This document shows positions 53,584 through 63,870 of a DNA stretch of 64,000 nucleotides, piece after piece. The position numbers and the translations under genes were made by a program. This DNA comes from Pseudomonas sp. UBA2684. GTDB lineage: Bacteria > Pseudomonadota > Gammaproteobacteria > Pseudomonadales > Pseudomonadaceae. The notes beneath the pieces are model-generated. The model did not search any database. It saw nothing but the letters and a program-made list of their open reading frames with translations, and had not been told where the DNA came from. Position 1 is the stretch's first letter. Each line of letters opens with the position of its first letter. Location of the stretch: positions 1-64,000 of the forward strand of contig DELY01000017.1 of the NCBI GenBank assembly GCA_002354655.1. Reading direction: 5' to 3'.

Positions 53584-54204
53584 TTACTTGGAGTAGAGCT
53601 CGACAATCAGGCTTTCGTTGATGTCGGCGGACAGATCGTTACGAGCCGGGACGTTTTTGAACACGCCAGACTTCTTCTCAATGTCTACTTCTACCCATTC
53701 AACGCGGCCACGCTGGGCACACAGCTCAAGAGCTTGAACAATGCGCAGCTGATTTTTCGATTTCTCGCGAACTGCAACCACGTCACCAGCTTTAATCTGG
53801 TAGGACGGTACGTTTACAGTCTTACCGTTGACGCTGATCGCTTTGTGCGAAACCAACTGACGGGATTCGGCACGTGTTGCGCCAAAGCCCATACGGTAAA
53901 CCACGTTATCCAGACGGCATTCGAGCAGTTGCAGCAGGTTCTCACCAGTAGCGCCTTTCTTGCCGGCAGCTTCTTTGTAATAACCGCTGAATTGACGCTC
54001 AAGCACACCGTAGATACGACGAACTTTTTGCTTTTCACGCAGCTGGGTGCCGTAGTCGGACTGACGGCTACGGCGCTGACCGTGAATACCTGGGGCTGCT
54101 TCGATGTTGCACTTCGATTCCAGAGCGCGGACGCCGCTTTTCAGGAAAAGATCAGTGCCTTCACGACGAGACAGTTTGCATTTGGGACCAATGTAACGAG
54201 CCAT
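53584..54204 (-). CDS. rpsD: 30S ribosomal protein S4
   Basis: A 206-residue primary 16S rRNA binder with [24 protein letters not shown] and the S4 RNA-binding domain [45 protein letters not shown]. In E. coli S4 represses its own operon by binding the mRNA leader of rpsM. Between rpsK and rpoA as usual. It lacks the N-terminal Zn cysteine cluster. Confidence 0.97.
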   Translation of the reverse strand: MARYIGPKCKLSRREGTDLFLKSGVRALESKCNIEAAPGIHGQRRSRQSDYGTQLREKQKVRRIYGVLERQFSGYYKEAAGKKGATGENLLQLLECRLDNVVYRMGFGATRAESRQLVSHKAISVNGKTVNVPSYQIKAGDVVAVREKSKNQLRIVQALELCAQRGRVEWVEVDIEKKSGVFKNVPARNDLSADINESLIVELYSK

Positions 54205-54221
54205 TTCTCACTGTCTCCTGA

Positions 54222-54611
54222 TTACACGCGACGCTTCTTCGAAGGACGGCATCCGTTGTGCGGGATGGGCGTCACATCGGTGATGCTGGCGATCTTGTAA
54301 CCGCAACCGTTCAAAGCACGGACAGCGGACTCACGACCCGGACCGGGACCCTTGACGTTCACGTCGAGGTTCTTCAGGCCGTATTCCAGCGCAGCTTGAC
54401 CAGCACGCTCTGCAGCCACCTGGGCAGCGAACGGGGTGCTTTTACGCGAGCCGCGGAAACCCGAACCACCGGAGGTAGCCCAGGACAGGGCGTTACCCTG
54501 ACGGTCAGTAATGGTCACGATTGTGTTGTTGAAAGAAGCGTGGATGTGGGCGATGCCATCAACCACCGTCTTTTTGACTTTCTTACGAGTACGAGCAGCA
54601 GGTTTTGCCAT
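54222..54611 (-). CDS. rpsK: 30S ribosomal protein S11
   Basis: A 129-residue platform protein: [46 protein letters not shown] and the C-terminal [18 protein letters not shown]. It sits near the mRNA exit site. The standard rpsM-rpsK-rpsD order is kept, 30 bases after rpsM. Confidence 0.97.
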   Translation of the reverse strand: MAKPAARTRKKVKKTVVDGIAHIHASFNNTIVTITDRQGNALSWATSGGSGFRGSRKSTPFAAQVAAERAGQAALEYGLKNLDVNVKGPGPGRESAVRALNGCGYKIASITDVTPIPHNGCRPSKKRRV

Positions 54612-54641
54612 GACTAGATTCCTGTCGATGCGCGAATGCGA

Positions 54642-54998
54642 TTACTTGCGGATCGGCTTACGCGGGCCCTTACGGGTACGCGCGTTGGTCTTGGTACGCT
54701 GACCGCGAACCGGCAGACCACGACGATGACGCAGGCCGCGGTAGCAACCCAGGTCCATCAAGCGCTTGATTTTCATGTTCACTTCACGACGCAGGTCGCC
54801 TTCGGTATTCACCTTGGCCACTTCGCCACGCAGCTGCTCGATCTGCTCGTCAGAGAGATCTTTGATCTTTACCGCCGGATTAACACCGGTAGCTGCACAG
54901 ATTTTCTGTGCCGTGGTGCGACCAACACCAAAGATGTAGGTCAGCGAGATAACAGTGTGCTTGTTATCCGGAATGTTAACGCCTGCAATACGGGCCAT
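54642..54998 (-). CDS. rpsM: 30S ribosomal protein S13
   Basis: A 118-residue head protein contacting the P-site tRNA and the large subunit: [34 protein letters not shown] and [25 protein letters not shown]. First gene of the alpha operon. Its upstream gap holds a promoter-like pair and a hairpin. In E. coli S4 binds this leader to repress the operon. Confidence 0.97.
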   Translation of the reverse strand: MARIAGVNIPDNKHTVISLTYIFGVGRTTAQKICAATGVNPAVKIKDLSDEQIEQLRGEVAKVNTEGDLRREVNMKIKRLMDLGCYRGLRHRRGLPVRGQRTKTNARTRKGPRKPIRK

Positions 54999-55057
54999 TC
55001 AGTGTAACTCCAATTGACAGCTACCTACGCCCCGGAAGCCAAGAAATAGGGCGCGAG

Positions 55058-55086
55058 ATATTAACGCTGTAAAAACAAATAATCAA
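55058..55086 (-). promoter_or_regulatory. promoter of the rpsM (alpha) operon
   Basis: On the minus strand TTGATT (55086-55081), 17 bases, TAATAT (55063-55058) is a good sigma70 promoter 60 bases before the rpsM ATG. It would allow separate transcription of rpsM-rpsK-rpsD-rpoA-rplQ from the spc operon upstream. Confidence 0.65.
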
Positions 55087-55110
55087 CCCGACAGCGCACT
55101 AGCTGCCGGG
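55087..55110 (-). terminator. hairpin between rpmJ and rpsM
   Basis: On the minus strand CCCGGCAG pairs with CTGTCGGG (one G-T pair), loop of 8, followed by TTGATTATTTGTTTTT. It stands directly upstream of the alpha-operon promoter; the -35 overlaps its T-rich tail. It may partly stop spc-operon transcription here. Confidence 0.55.
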
Positions 55111-55131
55111 CTTGTAACGCTTCAATCACAC

Positions 55132-55248
55132 TCAGCCTTGGCGCTGCTTGTGACGCGGTTCCGCGCTGCAAATCACTCGCACAACACCTTCGCGACGAAT
55201 AATTTTGCAGTTACGGCACAGCTTTTTCACCGATGCACGAACTTTCAT
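55132..55248 (-). CDS. rpmJ: 50S ribosomal protein L36
   Basis: A 38-residue zinc-ribbon protein: [17 protein letters not shown] then [21 protein letters not shown]. The zinc ligands C11, C14, C27 and H33 are all present, so this is the zinc-containing form; many Pseudomonas also carry a zinc-free paralogue used under zinc shortage, not seen here. GGAG stands 6 bases before the ATG. Between secY and rpsM as in most proteobacteria. Confidence 0.96.
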
Positions 55249-55276
55249 CACCAACTCCTCGAACCTTATGGACACT

Positions 55277-56605
55277 TCAGCGGAGCATGCCGCTGCCGTA
55301 GCCCTTCAGGTTGGCTTTCTTCATCAGGGATTCGTACTGGTGCGAAACGAGGTGCGATTGTACTTGCGACATAAAGTCCATCACAACCACTACCACGATC
55401 AGCAACGAGGTCCCGCCAAGGTAGAACGGTACGTTGGCCGCCACCACCAGAAACTGGGGCAACAAGCATACGGCCGTCATGTACAGAGCACCGAACATAG
55501 TCAAGCGAGTCAACACGCCATCGATATAGCGCGCCGATTGCTCACCGGGACGGATACCCGGAATAAAGGCACCGGACTTCTTCAGGTTTTCCGCTACGTC
55601 TTTCGGGTTGAACATCAGCGCCGTGTAGAAGAAGCAGAAGAAAACGATCCCTGCACTAAACAGCAAAATATTCAACGGCTGACCAGGAGCGATAGCCTGT
55701 GAAATATCCTGCAGCCAGCCCATACCTTCAGACTGACCAAACCAGGCACCCAGCGAAGCCGGGAACAACAGAAGGCTGCTGGCGAAAATAGCCGGGATAA
55801 CCCCCGCCATATTCACCTTCAACGGCAAGTGGCTGGTCTGCGCCGCGAAGACCTTACGGCCCTGCTGACGCTTGGCGTAATGCACCGCAATGCGACGCTG
55901 ACCACGCTCAATGAACACCACGAAACCGATGATCGCTACTGCCAACAAACCGATGGCGATCAGCGCGAAGATATTGATATCGCCCTGCCGAGCAGACTCG
56001 AAAGACTGCCCAATCGCCGACGGCAGACCGGCTACGATGCCCGCAAAAATCAGCATCGAAATACCGTTGCCAACACCGCGCTCGGTGATCTGCTCGCCCA
56101 ACCACATCATGAACATCGCACCCGCCACAAACGTGGTGACTGCAACGAAGTGGAAGCCGAAATCGACCGAAAACGCTACGCCCTGACTCGCCAAACCAAC
56201 GGACATGCCGATTGCTTGAACGAAAGCCAGGACCAAGGTGCCGTAGCGGGTGTATTGGCTGATCTTGCGACGACCAGCCTCACCTTCCTTCTTCAACTGT
56301 TCCAACTGCGGGCTGACAGCAGTCATGAGCTGCATGATGATCGACGCCGAAATGTACGGCATGATCCCCAACGCAAAAATGCTCATCCGCTCCAGCGCGC
56401 CGCCGGAAAACATGTTGAACAAGCTAAGAATGGTCCCCTCATTCTGTCGAAACAGGTCCGCCAACCGGTCCGGATTTATGCCTGGAACTGGGATGTGTGC
56501 GCCAATCCGATAGACGATGATCGCCATGAACAGAAAGCGCAGACGAGCCCAGAGCTCGGATAACCCGCCATTGCTGAGCGCTGAGAGAGCACCTTGCTTA
56601 GCCAT
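55277..56605 (-). CDS. secY: preprotein translocase subunit SecY
   Basis: A 442-residue inner-membrane channel protein with ten helices and the SecY signatures [42 protein letters not shown] and [35 protein letters not shown] text ([20 protein letters not shown]). It forms the export pore with SecE and SecG. It follows rplO directly (stop and start regions adjacent at 56605/56606), in the spc operon. Confidence 0.98.
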
Positions 56606-57040
56606 TTATTCCTCGAACTTACCGCCAGCTGCTTCGATAGCCGCGCGCGCACCTTTGGTGGCGGCGATACCTTTAAGGGTGACCGCCTGAGTAACCTCAC
56701 CGGACAGCATGACTTTCACACGCTGTACGTTTTGGTTGATCAGGTTGGCATCCTTCAGCGCCTGCAGAGTAACAATGCCGCCTTCGATTTTATTCAGCTC
56801 GGAAGTACGCACTTGCGCACGATCCATAGCCTTCAAAGATACGAAACCGAACTTGGGCAGACGGCGGTGCAGAGGCTGCTGGCCGCCTTCGAAACCCGGA
56901 GCAATGGTGCCACCGGAGCGAGAGGTCTGACCCTTGTGGCCACGGCCACCAGTCTTACCCAAACCGCTACCGATACCACGGCCCGGACGGTGCTTCTCGC
57001 GACGGGAACCCGGCGCAGGACTCAAATCGTTCAGGTACAT
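56606..57040 (-). CDS. rplO: 50S ribosomal protein L15
   Basis: A 144-residue protein: [44 protein letters not shown], the Gly-rich extension that threads into 23S rRNA, and [24 protein letters not shown]. Between rpmD and secY, the usual spc order. Confidence 0.97.
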   Translation of the reverse strand: MYLNDLSPAPGSRREKHRPGRGIGSGLGKTGGRGHKGQTSRSGGTIAPGFEGGQQPLHRRLPKFGFVSLKAMDRAQVRTSELNKIEGGIVTLQALKDANLINQNVQRVKVMLSGEVTQAVTLKGIAATKGARAAIEAAGGKFEE

Positions 57041-57043
57041 GTA

Positions 57044-57223
57044 TTAACCCTCGACTCGCAGCATGTAGTAAGCCTTGTTGATCATCCCGCGATTCTCGGG
57101 AGTATCCAGCACTTCTACGGTGTGACCGATGCGACGCAGACCCAAACCCTTTACACAGAGCTTATGGTTCGGGATGCGGCCGGTCATGCTTTTGATCAGC
57201 GTGACTTTTACGGTGTTAGCCAT
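57044..57223 (-). CDS. rpmD: 50S ribosomal protein L30
   Basis: A 59-residue protein [20 protein letters not shown], then [20 protein letters not shown] and a final YYMLRVEG, the compact bacterial L30. Three bases upstream of the rplO start and three bases after the rpsE stop, so translation is tightly coupled. Short but unmistakable. Confidence 0.96.
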   Translation of the reverse strand: MANTVKVTLIKSMTGRIPNHKLCVKGLGLRRIGHTVEVLDTPENRGMINKAYYMLRVEG

Positions 57224-57225
57224 GA

Positions 57226-57726
57226 TTAGAGAATCTCCTCGACGCTCTTGCCACGCTTGGCCGCAACGGAGTCCGGCGACTGCATAGCTTTCAAACCTTT
57301 GAAAGTGGCATGTACCACGTTCACCGGGTTAGTCGAGCCGTAGCACTTAGCCAGAACGTTTTGCACACCAGCCACTTCCAGCACAGCACGCATAGCGCCG
57401 CCAGCAATGATACCGGTACCTTCAGAGGCCGGCTGCATGTACACCTTGGAGGCGCCATGAGCAGACTTCATCGCGTATTGCAGCGTAGTGCCGTTCAGAT
57501 CCACCTGGATCATGTTGCGACGCGCAGCTTCCATTGCCTTCTGGATCGCAGCCGGTACTTCACGGGATTTGCCACGGCCGAAACCGACGCGACCCTTACC
57601 ATCACCCACCACGGTCAACGCGGTGAAAGTGAAGATACGGCCACCCTTAACGGTTTTGGCAACGCGGTTAACCTGTACCAGCTTCTCGATATAGCCTTCG
57701 TCGCGCTTTTGGTCGTTATTTGCCAT
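57226..57726 (-). CDS. rpsE: 30S ribosomal protein S5
   Basis: A 166-residue protein: [56 protein letters not shown], the dsRBD-like S5 domain important for decoding accuracy and helicase activity at the mRNA entry. Three bases after the rplR stop. Confidence 0.97.
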   Translation of the reverse strand: MANNDQKRDEGYIEKLVQVNRVAKTVKGGRIFTFTALTVVGDGKGRVGFGRGKSREVPAAIQKAMEAARRNMIQVDLNGTTLQYAMKSAHGASKVYMQPASEGTGIIAGGAMRAVLEVAGVQNVLAKCYGSTNPVNVVHATFKGLKAMQSPDSVAAKRGKSVEEIL

Positions 57727-57729
57727 AAC

Positions 57730-58080
57730 TTAGAACTCCAGCCCGCCTTCACGAGCAGCATCAGCCAGCGCCTTGACGCGGCCGTGGTACTTGAAGCCAG
57801 AACGGTCGAATGCAACCTGAGTCACACCAGCGGCTTTCGCACGCTCAGCAACCAGCTCACCAACTTTCTTGGCCGCGTCGACGTTGCCAGTGGCGCCGTC
57901 ACGCAGTGCTTTGTCCAAGGTAGAGGCGCTGGCCAGAACCTTGCTGCCGTCGGCCGAAATGACCTGGGCATAGATGTGCTGCGAAGAGCGATACACACAG
58001 AGACGCACGACTTCGAGTTCGTGCATTTTCAGGCGTGCTTTGCGAGCGCGACGCAGTCGAGTAACTTTTTTGTCGGTCAT
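57730..58080 (-). CDS. rplR: 50S ribosomal protein L18
   Basis: A 116-residue 5S rRNA-binding protein: [38 protein letters not shown] and [28 protein letters not shown]. Placed between rplF and rpsE as usual; it helps carry 5S rRNA into the large subunit. Confidence 0.97.
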   Translation of the reverse strand: MTDKKVTRLRRARKARLKMHELEVVRLCVYRSSQHIYAQVISADGSKVLASASTLDKALRDGATGNVDAAKKVGELVAERAKAAGVTQVAFDRSGFKYHGRVKALADAAREGGLEF

Positions 58081-58090
58081 TTGCTATGCC

Positions 58091-58624
58091 CTACTTCTTC
58101 TTGGCTTCTTTACGGCGGACGACTTCGTCAGCGTAACGAACACCTTTGCCCTTATAAGGTTCAGGACGACGGAAGTCACGAATCTCCGCAGCAACCTGAC
58201 CAACCAGTTGTTTGTCGACACCCTTGATCAGGATCTCGGTCTGGTTCGGGGTTTCAGCAACCACACCTTCCGGCAACTCATAGTCGATCGGATGGGAGAA
58301 GCCGAGAGCGAGGTTCAGCACCTGACCTTTGGCTTGCGCCTTGTAACCAACACCAACCAGCTGCAGCTTACGCTCGAAGCCAGCGCTAACACCGATCACC
58401 ATATTGTTGACCAGAGCGCGAGTGGTACCGGCCATTGCGCGAGTCTGCTGATCGCCATTGCGAGCAGCGAAACGCAGCTCACCAGCTTCCTGCAGGACTT
58501 CAACGGACGAGTGAACGTTCAGTTCGAGAGTGCCCTTGGCACCCTTCACCGACAGTTGCTGACCGGCGAGTTTGACCTCAACACCAGCGGGCAACTTAAC
58601 GGGGTTCTTAGCAACGCGAGACAT
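58091..58624 (-). CDS. rplF: 50S ribosomal protein L6
   Basis: A 177-residue two-domain protein near the factor-binding site: [35 protein letters not shown] and the C-terminal signature [35 protein letters not shown] (ILIKGVDK...). Ten bases after its stop begins rplR. Confidence 0.97.
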   Translation of the reverse strand: MSRVAKNPVKLPAGVEVKLAGQQLSVKGAKGTLELNVHSSVEVLQEAGELRFAARNGDQQTRAMAGTTRALVNNMVIGVSAGFERKLQLVGVGYKAQAKGQVLNLALGFSHPIDYELPEGVVAETPNQTEILIKGVDKQLVGQVAAEIRDFRRPEPYKGKGVRYADEVVRRKEAKKK

Positions 58625-58636
58625 GCTTATCCCCCC

Positions 58637-59029
58637 TTAGAACACTGTGCAAAGCACTTCGCCGCCGACACCGGCAGCGCGCGCAGCGCGGTCCGTCATC
58701 ACACCTTTGTTGGTGGAGACGATGGATACGCCAAGACCGCCACGAACTTTCGGCAGATCATCGACGGACTTATATTGGCGAAGGCCTGGACGGCTGACGC
58801 GCTTCACTTCTTCGATAACCGGACGGCCTTCGAAGTATTTCAGCTCGATGGACAGCTGCGGCTTTGCTTCGCCGCTGATCTGATAACCCGCAATATAACC
58901 TTCGTCTTTCAAAACTTTGGCTACAGCCACCTTCAACGTGGAAGACGGCATGCTTACGACGGACTTTTCAGCCATCTGGGCATTACGGATACGAGTTAGC
59001 ATGTCCGCTAACGGGTCCTGCATACTCAT
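58637..59029 (-). CDS. rpsH: 30S ribosomal protein S8
   Basis: A 130-residue primary 16S rRNA binder: [46 protein letters not shown] and the C-terminal [28 protein letters not shown]. In E. coli S8 represses the spc operon by binding mRNA near rplE. AGGAG lies 9 bases before the ATG. Unusually, a 183-base gap with hairpins separates it from rpsN. Confidence 0.97.
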   Translation of the reverse strand: MSMQDPLADMLTRIRNAQMAEKSVVSMPSSTLKVAVAKVLKDEGYIAGYQISGEAKPQLSIELKYFEGRPVIEEVKRVSRPGLRQYKSVDDLPKVRGGLGVSIVSTNKGVMTDRAARAAGVGGEVLCTVF

Positions 59030-59057
59030 GGGCTAGACGCTCCTGATACAAAAAGAA

Positions 59058-59073
59058 TTAGCCTTGCGGCTAA
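59058..59073 (-). terminator. small GCAA-loop hairpin before rpsH
   Basis: On the minus strand TTAGCC-GCAA-GGCTAA followed by TTCTTTTT, 29 bases before the rpsH ATG. A GNRA tetraloop hairpin with T-rich tail resembles a weak terminator or an RNA-protein binding site. Confidence 0.4.
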
Positions 59074-59141
59074 GAGTCGCTGAATATTCCGGGAAAAACG
59101 AACCCCAGGCTCAGGCGAGCCGAACATTCTAGAGACTGCTC

Positions 59142-59206
59142 AAAAATGAATCAAGCCCCAAAGGGGCCTGATTCACAACAAAGACAAAGCCGGCACTAGG
59201 CCGGCT
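59142..59206 (-). terminator. tandem terminator-like hairpins between rpsN and rpsH
   Basis: Read on the minus strand: first AGCCGGC-CTAGT-GCCGGCT (59206-59188), then TGAATCA-G-GCCCC-TTT-GGGGC-T-TGATTCA (59175-59147) directly followed by TTTTT (59146-59142). The second is a textbook intrinsic terminator of about 13 bp. They lie just after rpsN inside the spc operon, where full termination would cut off rpsH, rplF, secY and others, so they must be partial, regulated or bypassed by a promoter downstream. Confidence 0.75.
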
Positions 59207-59212
59207 CTGTTT

Positions 59213-59518
59213 TTACCAGCTGGCTTTCACCAGACCTGGTACGTCACCACGCATCGCAGCTTCACGCAGCTTGATACGCGACAGACCGAACTTGCGATAA
59301 ACGCCGTGCGGACGGCCGGTAATCCGGCAACGGTTACGCAGGCGCGCAGCGCTTGCGTCACGCGGCTGCTTCTGCAGAGCCACCTGAGCTTCCCAGCGCG
59401 CTTCCGGACTGCTGTTCGGATTGGCGATGGTAGCTTTCAGCTCGGCACGCTTTTTAGCGTACTTGGCTACCGTTTGCTGACGCTTCAGCTCGCGGTTTTT
59501 CATGCTTGTCTTGGCCAT
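59213..59518 (-). CDS. rpsN: 30S ribosomal protein S14 (zinc-free form)
   Basis: A 101-residue S14: [29 protein letters not shown] and [43 protein letters not shown]. It lacks the two CxxC pairs of short zinc S14, so it is the long C-minus type normal in Pseudomonas. ATG 59518; the stretch upstream in frame is not conserved. Followed by the unusual hairpin gap. Confidence 0.97.
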   Translation of the reverse strand: MAKTSMKNRELKRQQTVAKYAKKRAELKATIANPNSSPEARWEAQVALQKQPRDASAARLRNRCRITGRPHGVYRKFGLSRIKLREAAMRGDVPGLVKASW

Positions 59519-59531
59519 GATCCAGCTCCAG

Positions 59532-60071
59532 TCAGTTGCGGAACGGGAATTTGAAAGCACGCAACAGAGCGCGACCTTCATCATCCGTACGGGCAGTGGT
59601 GGTCAGGGTAATGTCCAGACCACGCAGGGCATCGATCTTGTCGTAATCGATTTCCGGGAAAATGATCTGCTCTTTCACGCCCATGCTGTAGTTACCACGA
59701 CCATCGAAGGACTTGGCATTCAGGCCGCGGAAGTCGCGAACCCGAGGCAGGGAAATGGACAGCAGACGATCCAGGAACTCATACATACGATCGCGGCGCA
59801 GGGTTACCTTGACGCCAATCGGCCAACCTTCACGAACCTTGAAGCCTGCAATCGACTTCCGAGCATGAGTCACAACGACTTTCTGACCGGTAATCTTTTC
59901 CAGGTCGGCAACAGCGTGCTCGATGATTTTCTTGTCACCGATCGCTTCGCCCAGACCCATGTTCAGGGTGATCTTGGTAATGCGCGGAACTTCCATCACG
60001 TTGGCGAGCTTAAGTTCATCCTTAAGCTTCGGCGCGATTTCTTTCCGGTAAATCTCTTTTAGTCGTGCCAT
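59532..60071 (-). CDS. rplE: 50S ribosomal protein L5
   Basis: A 179-residue 5S rRNA-binding protein: [48 protein letters not shown] and the C-terminal [35 protein letters not shown]. In E. coli the S8 repressor binds the mRNA at the start of this gene. Thirteen bases upstream of rpsN. Confidence 0.97.
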   Translation of the reverse strand: MARLKEIYRKEIAPKLKDELKLANVMEVPRITKITLNMGLGEAIGDKKIIEHAVADLEKITGQKVVVTHARKSIAGFKVREGWPIGVKVTLRRDRMYEFLDRLLSISLPRVRDFRGLNAKSFDGRGNYSMGVKEQIIFPEIDYDKIDALRGLDITLTTTARTDDEGRALLRAFKFPFRN

Positions 60072-60091
60072 GGTCTTCTACCTAGCAGTGT

Positions 60092-60406
60092 TCAAGCATC
60101 AACCGCTTTTTGGGTCGACTTGAAGACACGAATTTTTTTACCTTCTTCAACTTTGAAACCAACGCGGTCAGCCTTGTTGGTTTCACCGTTGAAAATGGCC
60201 ACGTTAGAAGCGTGCAGAGGCGCTTCTTTCTCGACGATACCGCCCTGAACGCCCGACATCGGGTTCGGCTTGGTATGGCGCTTCACCAGGTTGATCCCAC
60301 CAACGACCAAACGGTCGTCAGCGAGAACCTTGAGCACCTTGCCACGCTTACCTTTGTCTTTGCCGGCGATCACGATGATCTCGTCGTCACGACGAATCTT
60401 TTGCAT
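60092..60406 (-). CDS. rplX: 50S ribosomal protein L24
   Basis: A 104-residue assembly-initiator protein: [47 protein letters not shown], the KOW-type domain. Between rplN and rplE. Standard length and spacing. Confidence 0.97.
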   Translation of the reverse strand: MQKIRRDDEIIVIAGKDKGKRGKVLKVLADDRLVVGGINLVKRHTKPNPMSGVQGGIVEKEAPLHASNVAIFNGETNKADRVGFKVEEGKKIRVFKSTQKAVDA

Positions 60407-60417
60407 GTCGGATCTCC

Positions 60418-60786
60418 TTACAGCACTTCAGGTGCGAGCGAGACGATCTTCATGAACTTCTCAGAGCGAAGTTCACGAGTCACTGGCCCAAAAATACGGG
60501 TGCCGATCGGCTCTTGCTTGTTGTTCAACAGAACAGCAGCGTTGCCGTCGAAGCGAATGATCGAGCCATCAGGACGACGAACGCCGTGACGAGTGCGGAC
60601 TACGACAGCAGTCATCACTTGGCCTTTCTTCACTTTACCGCGCGGAATTGCTTCCTTGACGGTCACCTTGATGATGTCGCCGATGCCAGCGTAGCGGCGA
60701 TGCGAGCCACCCAGCACCTTGATGCACATAACGCGACGAGCACCGCTGTTGTCAGCGACGTCGAGCATGGATTGAGTCTGAATCAT
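60418..60786 (-). CDS. rplN: 50S ribosomal protein L14
   Basis: A 122-residue barrel protein: [55 protein letters not shown], the L14 signature. It contacts 16S rRNA in a subunit bridge. In E. coli it starts the spc operon; here only 23 bases separate it from rpsQ and I see no distinct promoter, so S10 and spc genes may be read through. Confidence 0.97.
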   Translation of the reverse strand: MIQTQSMLDVADNSGARRVMCIKVLGGSHRRYAGIGDIIKVTVKEAIPRGKVKKGQVMTAVVVRTRHGVRRPDGSIIRFDGNAAVLLNNKQEPIGTRIFGPVTRELRSEKFMKIVSLAPEVL

Positions 60787-60809
60787 ATAATTTCTCCGAC
60801 CCTTAGCCC

Positions 60810-61076
60810 TTAGACTTCCACTGCGCGTTCGAGGATCTCAACCAGCGCCCAAGACTTGGTCTTGGCAACGGGACGGGTTTCGCGAATGGAAACTTTGTCG
60901 CCGATGTGGCACTGGTTGGTTTCGTCGTGCGCGTGCAGCTTGGTCGAACGCTTGACATATTTGCCGTAGATCGGGTGCTTTACGCGACGCTCGATCAATA
61001 CGGTGATGGTCTTGTCCATCTTGTCGCTGACGACACGGCCGGTCAGCGTACGGACTGTTTTTTCGGCTTCAGCCAT
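60810..61076 (-). CDS. rpsQ: 30S ribosomal protein S17
   Basis: An 88-residue OB-fold 16S rRNA binder: [55 protein letters not shown] 61076 is used because it gives the normal MAEA start two codons after an in-frame GTG; it begins 2 bases after the rpmC stop. Last gene of the S10 group. Confidence 0.97.
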   Translation of the reverse strand: MAEAEKTVRTLTGRVVSDKMDKTITVLIERRVKHPIYGKYVKRSTKLHAHDETNQCHIGDKVSIRETRPVAKTKSWALVEILERAVEV

Positions 61077-61078
61077 GA

Positions 61079-61270
61079 TCACTTACCTGCCTGCTGGTTG
61101 AGCACAGTTTTCACACGAGCGATGTCGCGCTTAACTTGCGAGAGCAGGTGAGACTGCCCCAACTGGCCAGTTGCTTTCTGCATACGCAGATTGAACTGGT
61201 CGCGCAGCAGGCCGAGCAGTTGCTCGTTCAGCTGCTGTGCTGATTTTTCACGAAGTTCATTCGCTTTCAT
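61079..61270 (-). CDS. rpmC: 50S ribosomal protein L29
   Basis: A 63-residue two-helix protein near the tunnel exit: [46 protein letters not shown] 61270 shares a base with the rplP stop (TGATG), so translation is coupled. Standard length. Confidence 0.97.
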
Positions 61271-61683
61271 CACATCACCGTCCGCTTAACAAAAGTGGTG
61301 GCGAGCGGCAGCTTTGCAGCAGCCAGGGCGAAAGCCTCACGCGCCAACTCTTCGGAAACGCCTTCGATCTCATACAGGACTTTGCCTGGCTGGATCTGGG
61401 CTACCCAATATTCAACGCCACCCTTACCTTTACCCATCCGCACTTCGAGAGGCTTCTTGGTAACCGGTTTGTCAGGGAACACGCGAATCCAGATTTTCCC
61501 GCCACGCTTAACGTGACGAGTCAGAGCACGACGAGCGGACTCGATCTGGCGGGCGGTGAGACGACCGCGGGCAACAGACTTCAGCGCGAACTCGCCGAAG
61601 CTGACTTTGCTACCGCGCTGAGCCAAGCCACGGTTGTGGCCGGTCATCTGCTTGCGGAACTTCGTACGCTTTGGTTGCAACAT
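61270..61683 (-). CDS. rplP: 50S ribosomal protein L16
   Basis: A 137-residue protein close to the A-site: [88 protein letters not shown], the full L16 signature, including the Arg near 81 that is hydroxylated by RoxA in E. coli. Between rpsC and rpmC. Confidence 0.97.
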
Positions 61684-61695
61684 TTGGCGTACCCC

Positions 61696-62382
61696 TTACT
61701 TAGCAGCTTTTTTACGAGGCGCGGGTGCTTGCGGCTTCAGTTCTTCATGGCGACCACCAATTACTTCGCCTTTGAAGATCCAAACCTTGACACCGATCAC
61801 ACCATAAGTGGTGTGCGCTTCGTACGTGGCATAGTCGATATCGGCACGCAGGGTGTGCAACGGCACACGACCTTCGCGATACCATTCGGTACGTGCAATT
61901 TCAGCACCACCGAGACGACCGCTCACTTGGATTTTGATGCCCTTGGCACCAATACGCATGGCGTTCTGTACAGCGCGCTTCATGGCGCGACGGAACATCA
62001 CACGACGCTCCAGCTGCTGAGCTACGCTCTGCGCAACCAGCATACCGTCGAGCTCCGGCTTGCGGATTTCTTCGATATTGATGTGCACAGGCACACCCAT
62101 TTGCTTGGTCAGGTCCTGACGCAGCTTCTCAACATCTTCACCTTTCTTACCGATAACGATACCGGGACGAGCAGTGTGGATGGTGACACGTGCGGTTTGA
62201 GCCGGACGAGCAATGTCGATACGGCTTACGGACGCGCTTTTTAATTTGTCTTGGAGATACTCACGCACCTTCAGATCAGCGAACAAATAGTCCGCATAAG
62301 TCCGACCGTCTGCGTACCAGACGGAGGTGTGCTCCTTGACGATTCCCAGGCGAATGCCAATGGGATGTACTTTCTGACCCAT
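61696..62382 (-). CDS. rpsC: 30S ribosomal protein S3
   Basis: A 228-residue head protein at the mRNA entry: [35 protein letters not shown] domain [23 protein letters not shown], and [35 protein letters not shown] 62382 gives the universal MGQKVHP start. It follows rplV by 13 bases. Confidence 0.97.
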   Translation of the reverse strand: MGQKVHPIGIRLGIVKEHTSVWYADGRTYADYLFADLKVREYLQDKLKSASVSRIDIARPAQTARVTIHTARPGIVIGKKGEDVEKLRQDLTKQMGVPVHINIEEIRKPELDGMLVAQSVAQQLERRVMFRRAMKRAVQNAMRIGAKGIKIQVSGRLGGAEIARTEWYREGRVPLHTLRADIDYATYEAHTTYGVIGVKVWIFKGEVIGGRHEELKPQAPAPRKKAAK

Positions 62383-62395
62383 CTGATCGACTCCG

Positions 62396-62728
62396 TTACT
62401 TGTCCGCAACCTTGACAGTGATATGGCAAGACCGCTTGACGATGCGATCAGCGCGGCCTTTGGCACGCGGCATGATGCGCTTCAGCGAACGCCCTTCGTT
62501 GACGAAAACGGTGCTGACCTTCAAGTCATCAACATCTGCGCCTTCGTTGTGCTCGGCGTTGGCTACAGCCGACTCCAGCACTTTCTTGATGATCTCGGCG
62601 GCTTTCTTACTGCTGAAAGCCAACAGGTTGAGCGCTTCGCCCACCTTCTTCCCGCGGATCTGGTCGGCGACCAAGCGGGCTTTCTGGGCGGAGATTCGAG
62701 CGCCCGACAACTTAGCGGCTACTTCCAT
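62396..62728 (-). CDS. rplV: 50S ribosomal protein L22
   Basis: A 110-residue protein lining the exit tunnel: [69 protein letters not shown], with the tunnel loop [13 protein letters not shown], where macrolide-resistance mutations occur. Between rpsS and rpsC. Confidence 0.97.
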   Translation of the reverse strand: MEVAAKLSGARISAQKARLVADQIRGKKVGEALNLLAFSSKKAAEIIKKVLESAVANAEHNEGADVDDLKVSTVFVNEGRSLKRIMPRAKGRADRIVKRSCHITVKVADK

Positions 62729-62739
62729 TTCCTAACCCC

Positions 62740-63015
62740 TTAACGCTTGGCTTTCTTGTCAGCCACGTGCCCACGATAGGTACGAGTGCCGGCAAATTCG
62801 CCCAGTTTGTGGCCGACCATGTCTTCGTTCACCAGAACTGGAACATGTTGACGACCGTTATGCACAGCAATGGTCAGACCGACCATTTGTGGCAGGATCA
62901 TCGAACGACGCGACCAGGTTTTCACTGGCTTGCGATCGTTCTTTTCCACCGCCACTTCGATCTTCTTCAGTAGGTGAAGATCAATAAAAGGACCTTTTTT
63001 CAGAGAACGTGGCAC
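62740..63015 (-). CDS. rpsS: 30S ribosomal protein S19
   Basis: A 91-residue head protein: [62 protein letters not shown] and [20 protein letters not shown]. Between rplB and rplV in the S10 operon. Standard. Confidence 0.97.
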   Translation of the reverse strand: MPRSLKKGPFIDLHLLKKIEVAVEKNDRKPVKTWSRRSMILPQMVGLTIAVHNGRQHVPVLVNEDMVGHKLGEFAGTRTYRGHVADKKAKR

Positions 63016-63031
63016 TGTCGTATCCCTCTAT

Positions 63032-63856
63032 TTACTTGCGACGACGGACGATCATGTTGTCGGTGCGTTTGTTACCACGAGTCTTCGCGCCCTTCGTCGG
63101 GAAGCCCCATGGAGACACCGGATGACGACCACCAGAGGTACGACCTTCACCACCACCGTGTGGGTGGTCAACCGGGTTCATGGCAACACCACGAACGGTT
63201 GGGCGAACGCCACGCCAGCGTTTGGCACCGGCTTTACCCAGCGAACGCAGGCTGTGCTCGGAGTTCGAGACTTCGCCCAGGGTCGCACGGCACTCGGCCA
63301 GCACTTTACGCATCTCACCGGAACGCAGACGCAGGGTCACGTAGACACCTTCACGCGCAATCAGCTGAGCAGAAGCACCAGCGGAACGAGCGATCTGAGC
63401 ACCTTTACCCGGCTTCAGTTCGATACCGTGAACAGTGCTACCAACTGGAATGTTACGCAGTTGCAGGCTGTTGCCCGGCTTGATCGGAGCCATGATGCCA
63501 GCTACCAGCTGATCGCCAGCACTCACGCCTTTAGGGGCGATGATGTAGCGACGCTCGCCGTCTGCATACATCAGCAGAGCGATGTGTGCGGTACGGTTCG
63601 GATCGTATTCAATACGCTCAACAGTGGCTGGAATGCCATCTTTGTCGTTGCGACGGAAATCGACCAGACGGTAATGCTGCTTGTGGCCACCACCGATATG
63701 ACGGGTGGTGATACGACCATTGTTGTTACGACCGCCAGTCTTCGACTTCTTCTCGAGCAGCGGAGCGTAAGGAGCGCCTTTGTGCAGCTCCTGATTGACC
63801 ACCTTGACCACAAAACGGCGGCCAGGGGAAGTCGGTTTGCATTTAACGATTGCCAT
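63032..63856 (-). CDS. rplB: 50S ribosomal protein L2
   Basis: A 274-residue peptidyl-transferase-centre protein: [53 protein letters not shown] and the C-terminal signature [34 protein letters not shown] with the conserved His important for activity. Fourteen bases after the rplW stop. Confidence 0.97.
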   Translation of the reverse strand: MAIVKCKPTSPGRRFVVKVVNQELHKGAPYAPLLEKKSKTGGRNNNGRITTRHIGGGHKQHYRLVDFRRNDKDGIPATVERIEYDPNRTAHIALLMYADGERRYIIAPKGVSAGDQLVAGIMAPIKPGNSLQLRNIPVGSTVHGIELKPGKGAQIARSAGASAQLIAREGVYVTLRLRSGEMRKVLAECRATLGEVSNSEHSLRSLGKAGAKRWRGVRPTVRGVAMNPVDHPHGGGEGRTSGGRHPVSPWGFPTKGAKTRGNKRTDNMIVRRRK

Positions 63857-63870
63857 GATGCACCCCTTCC

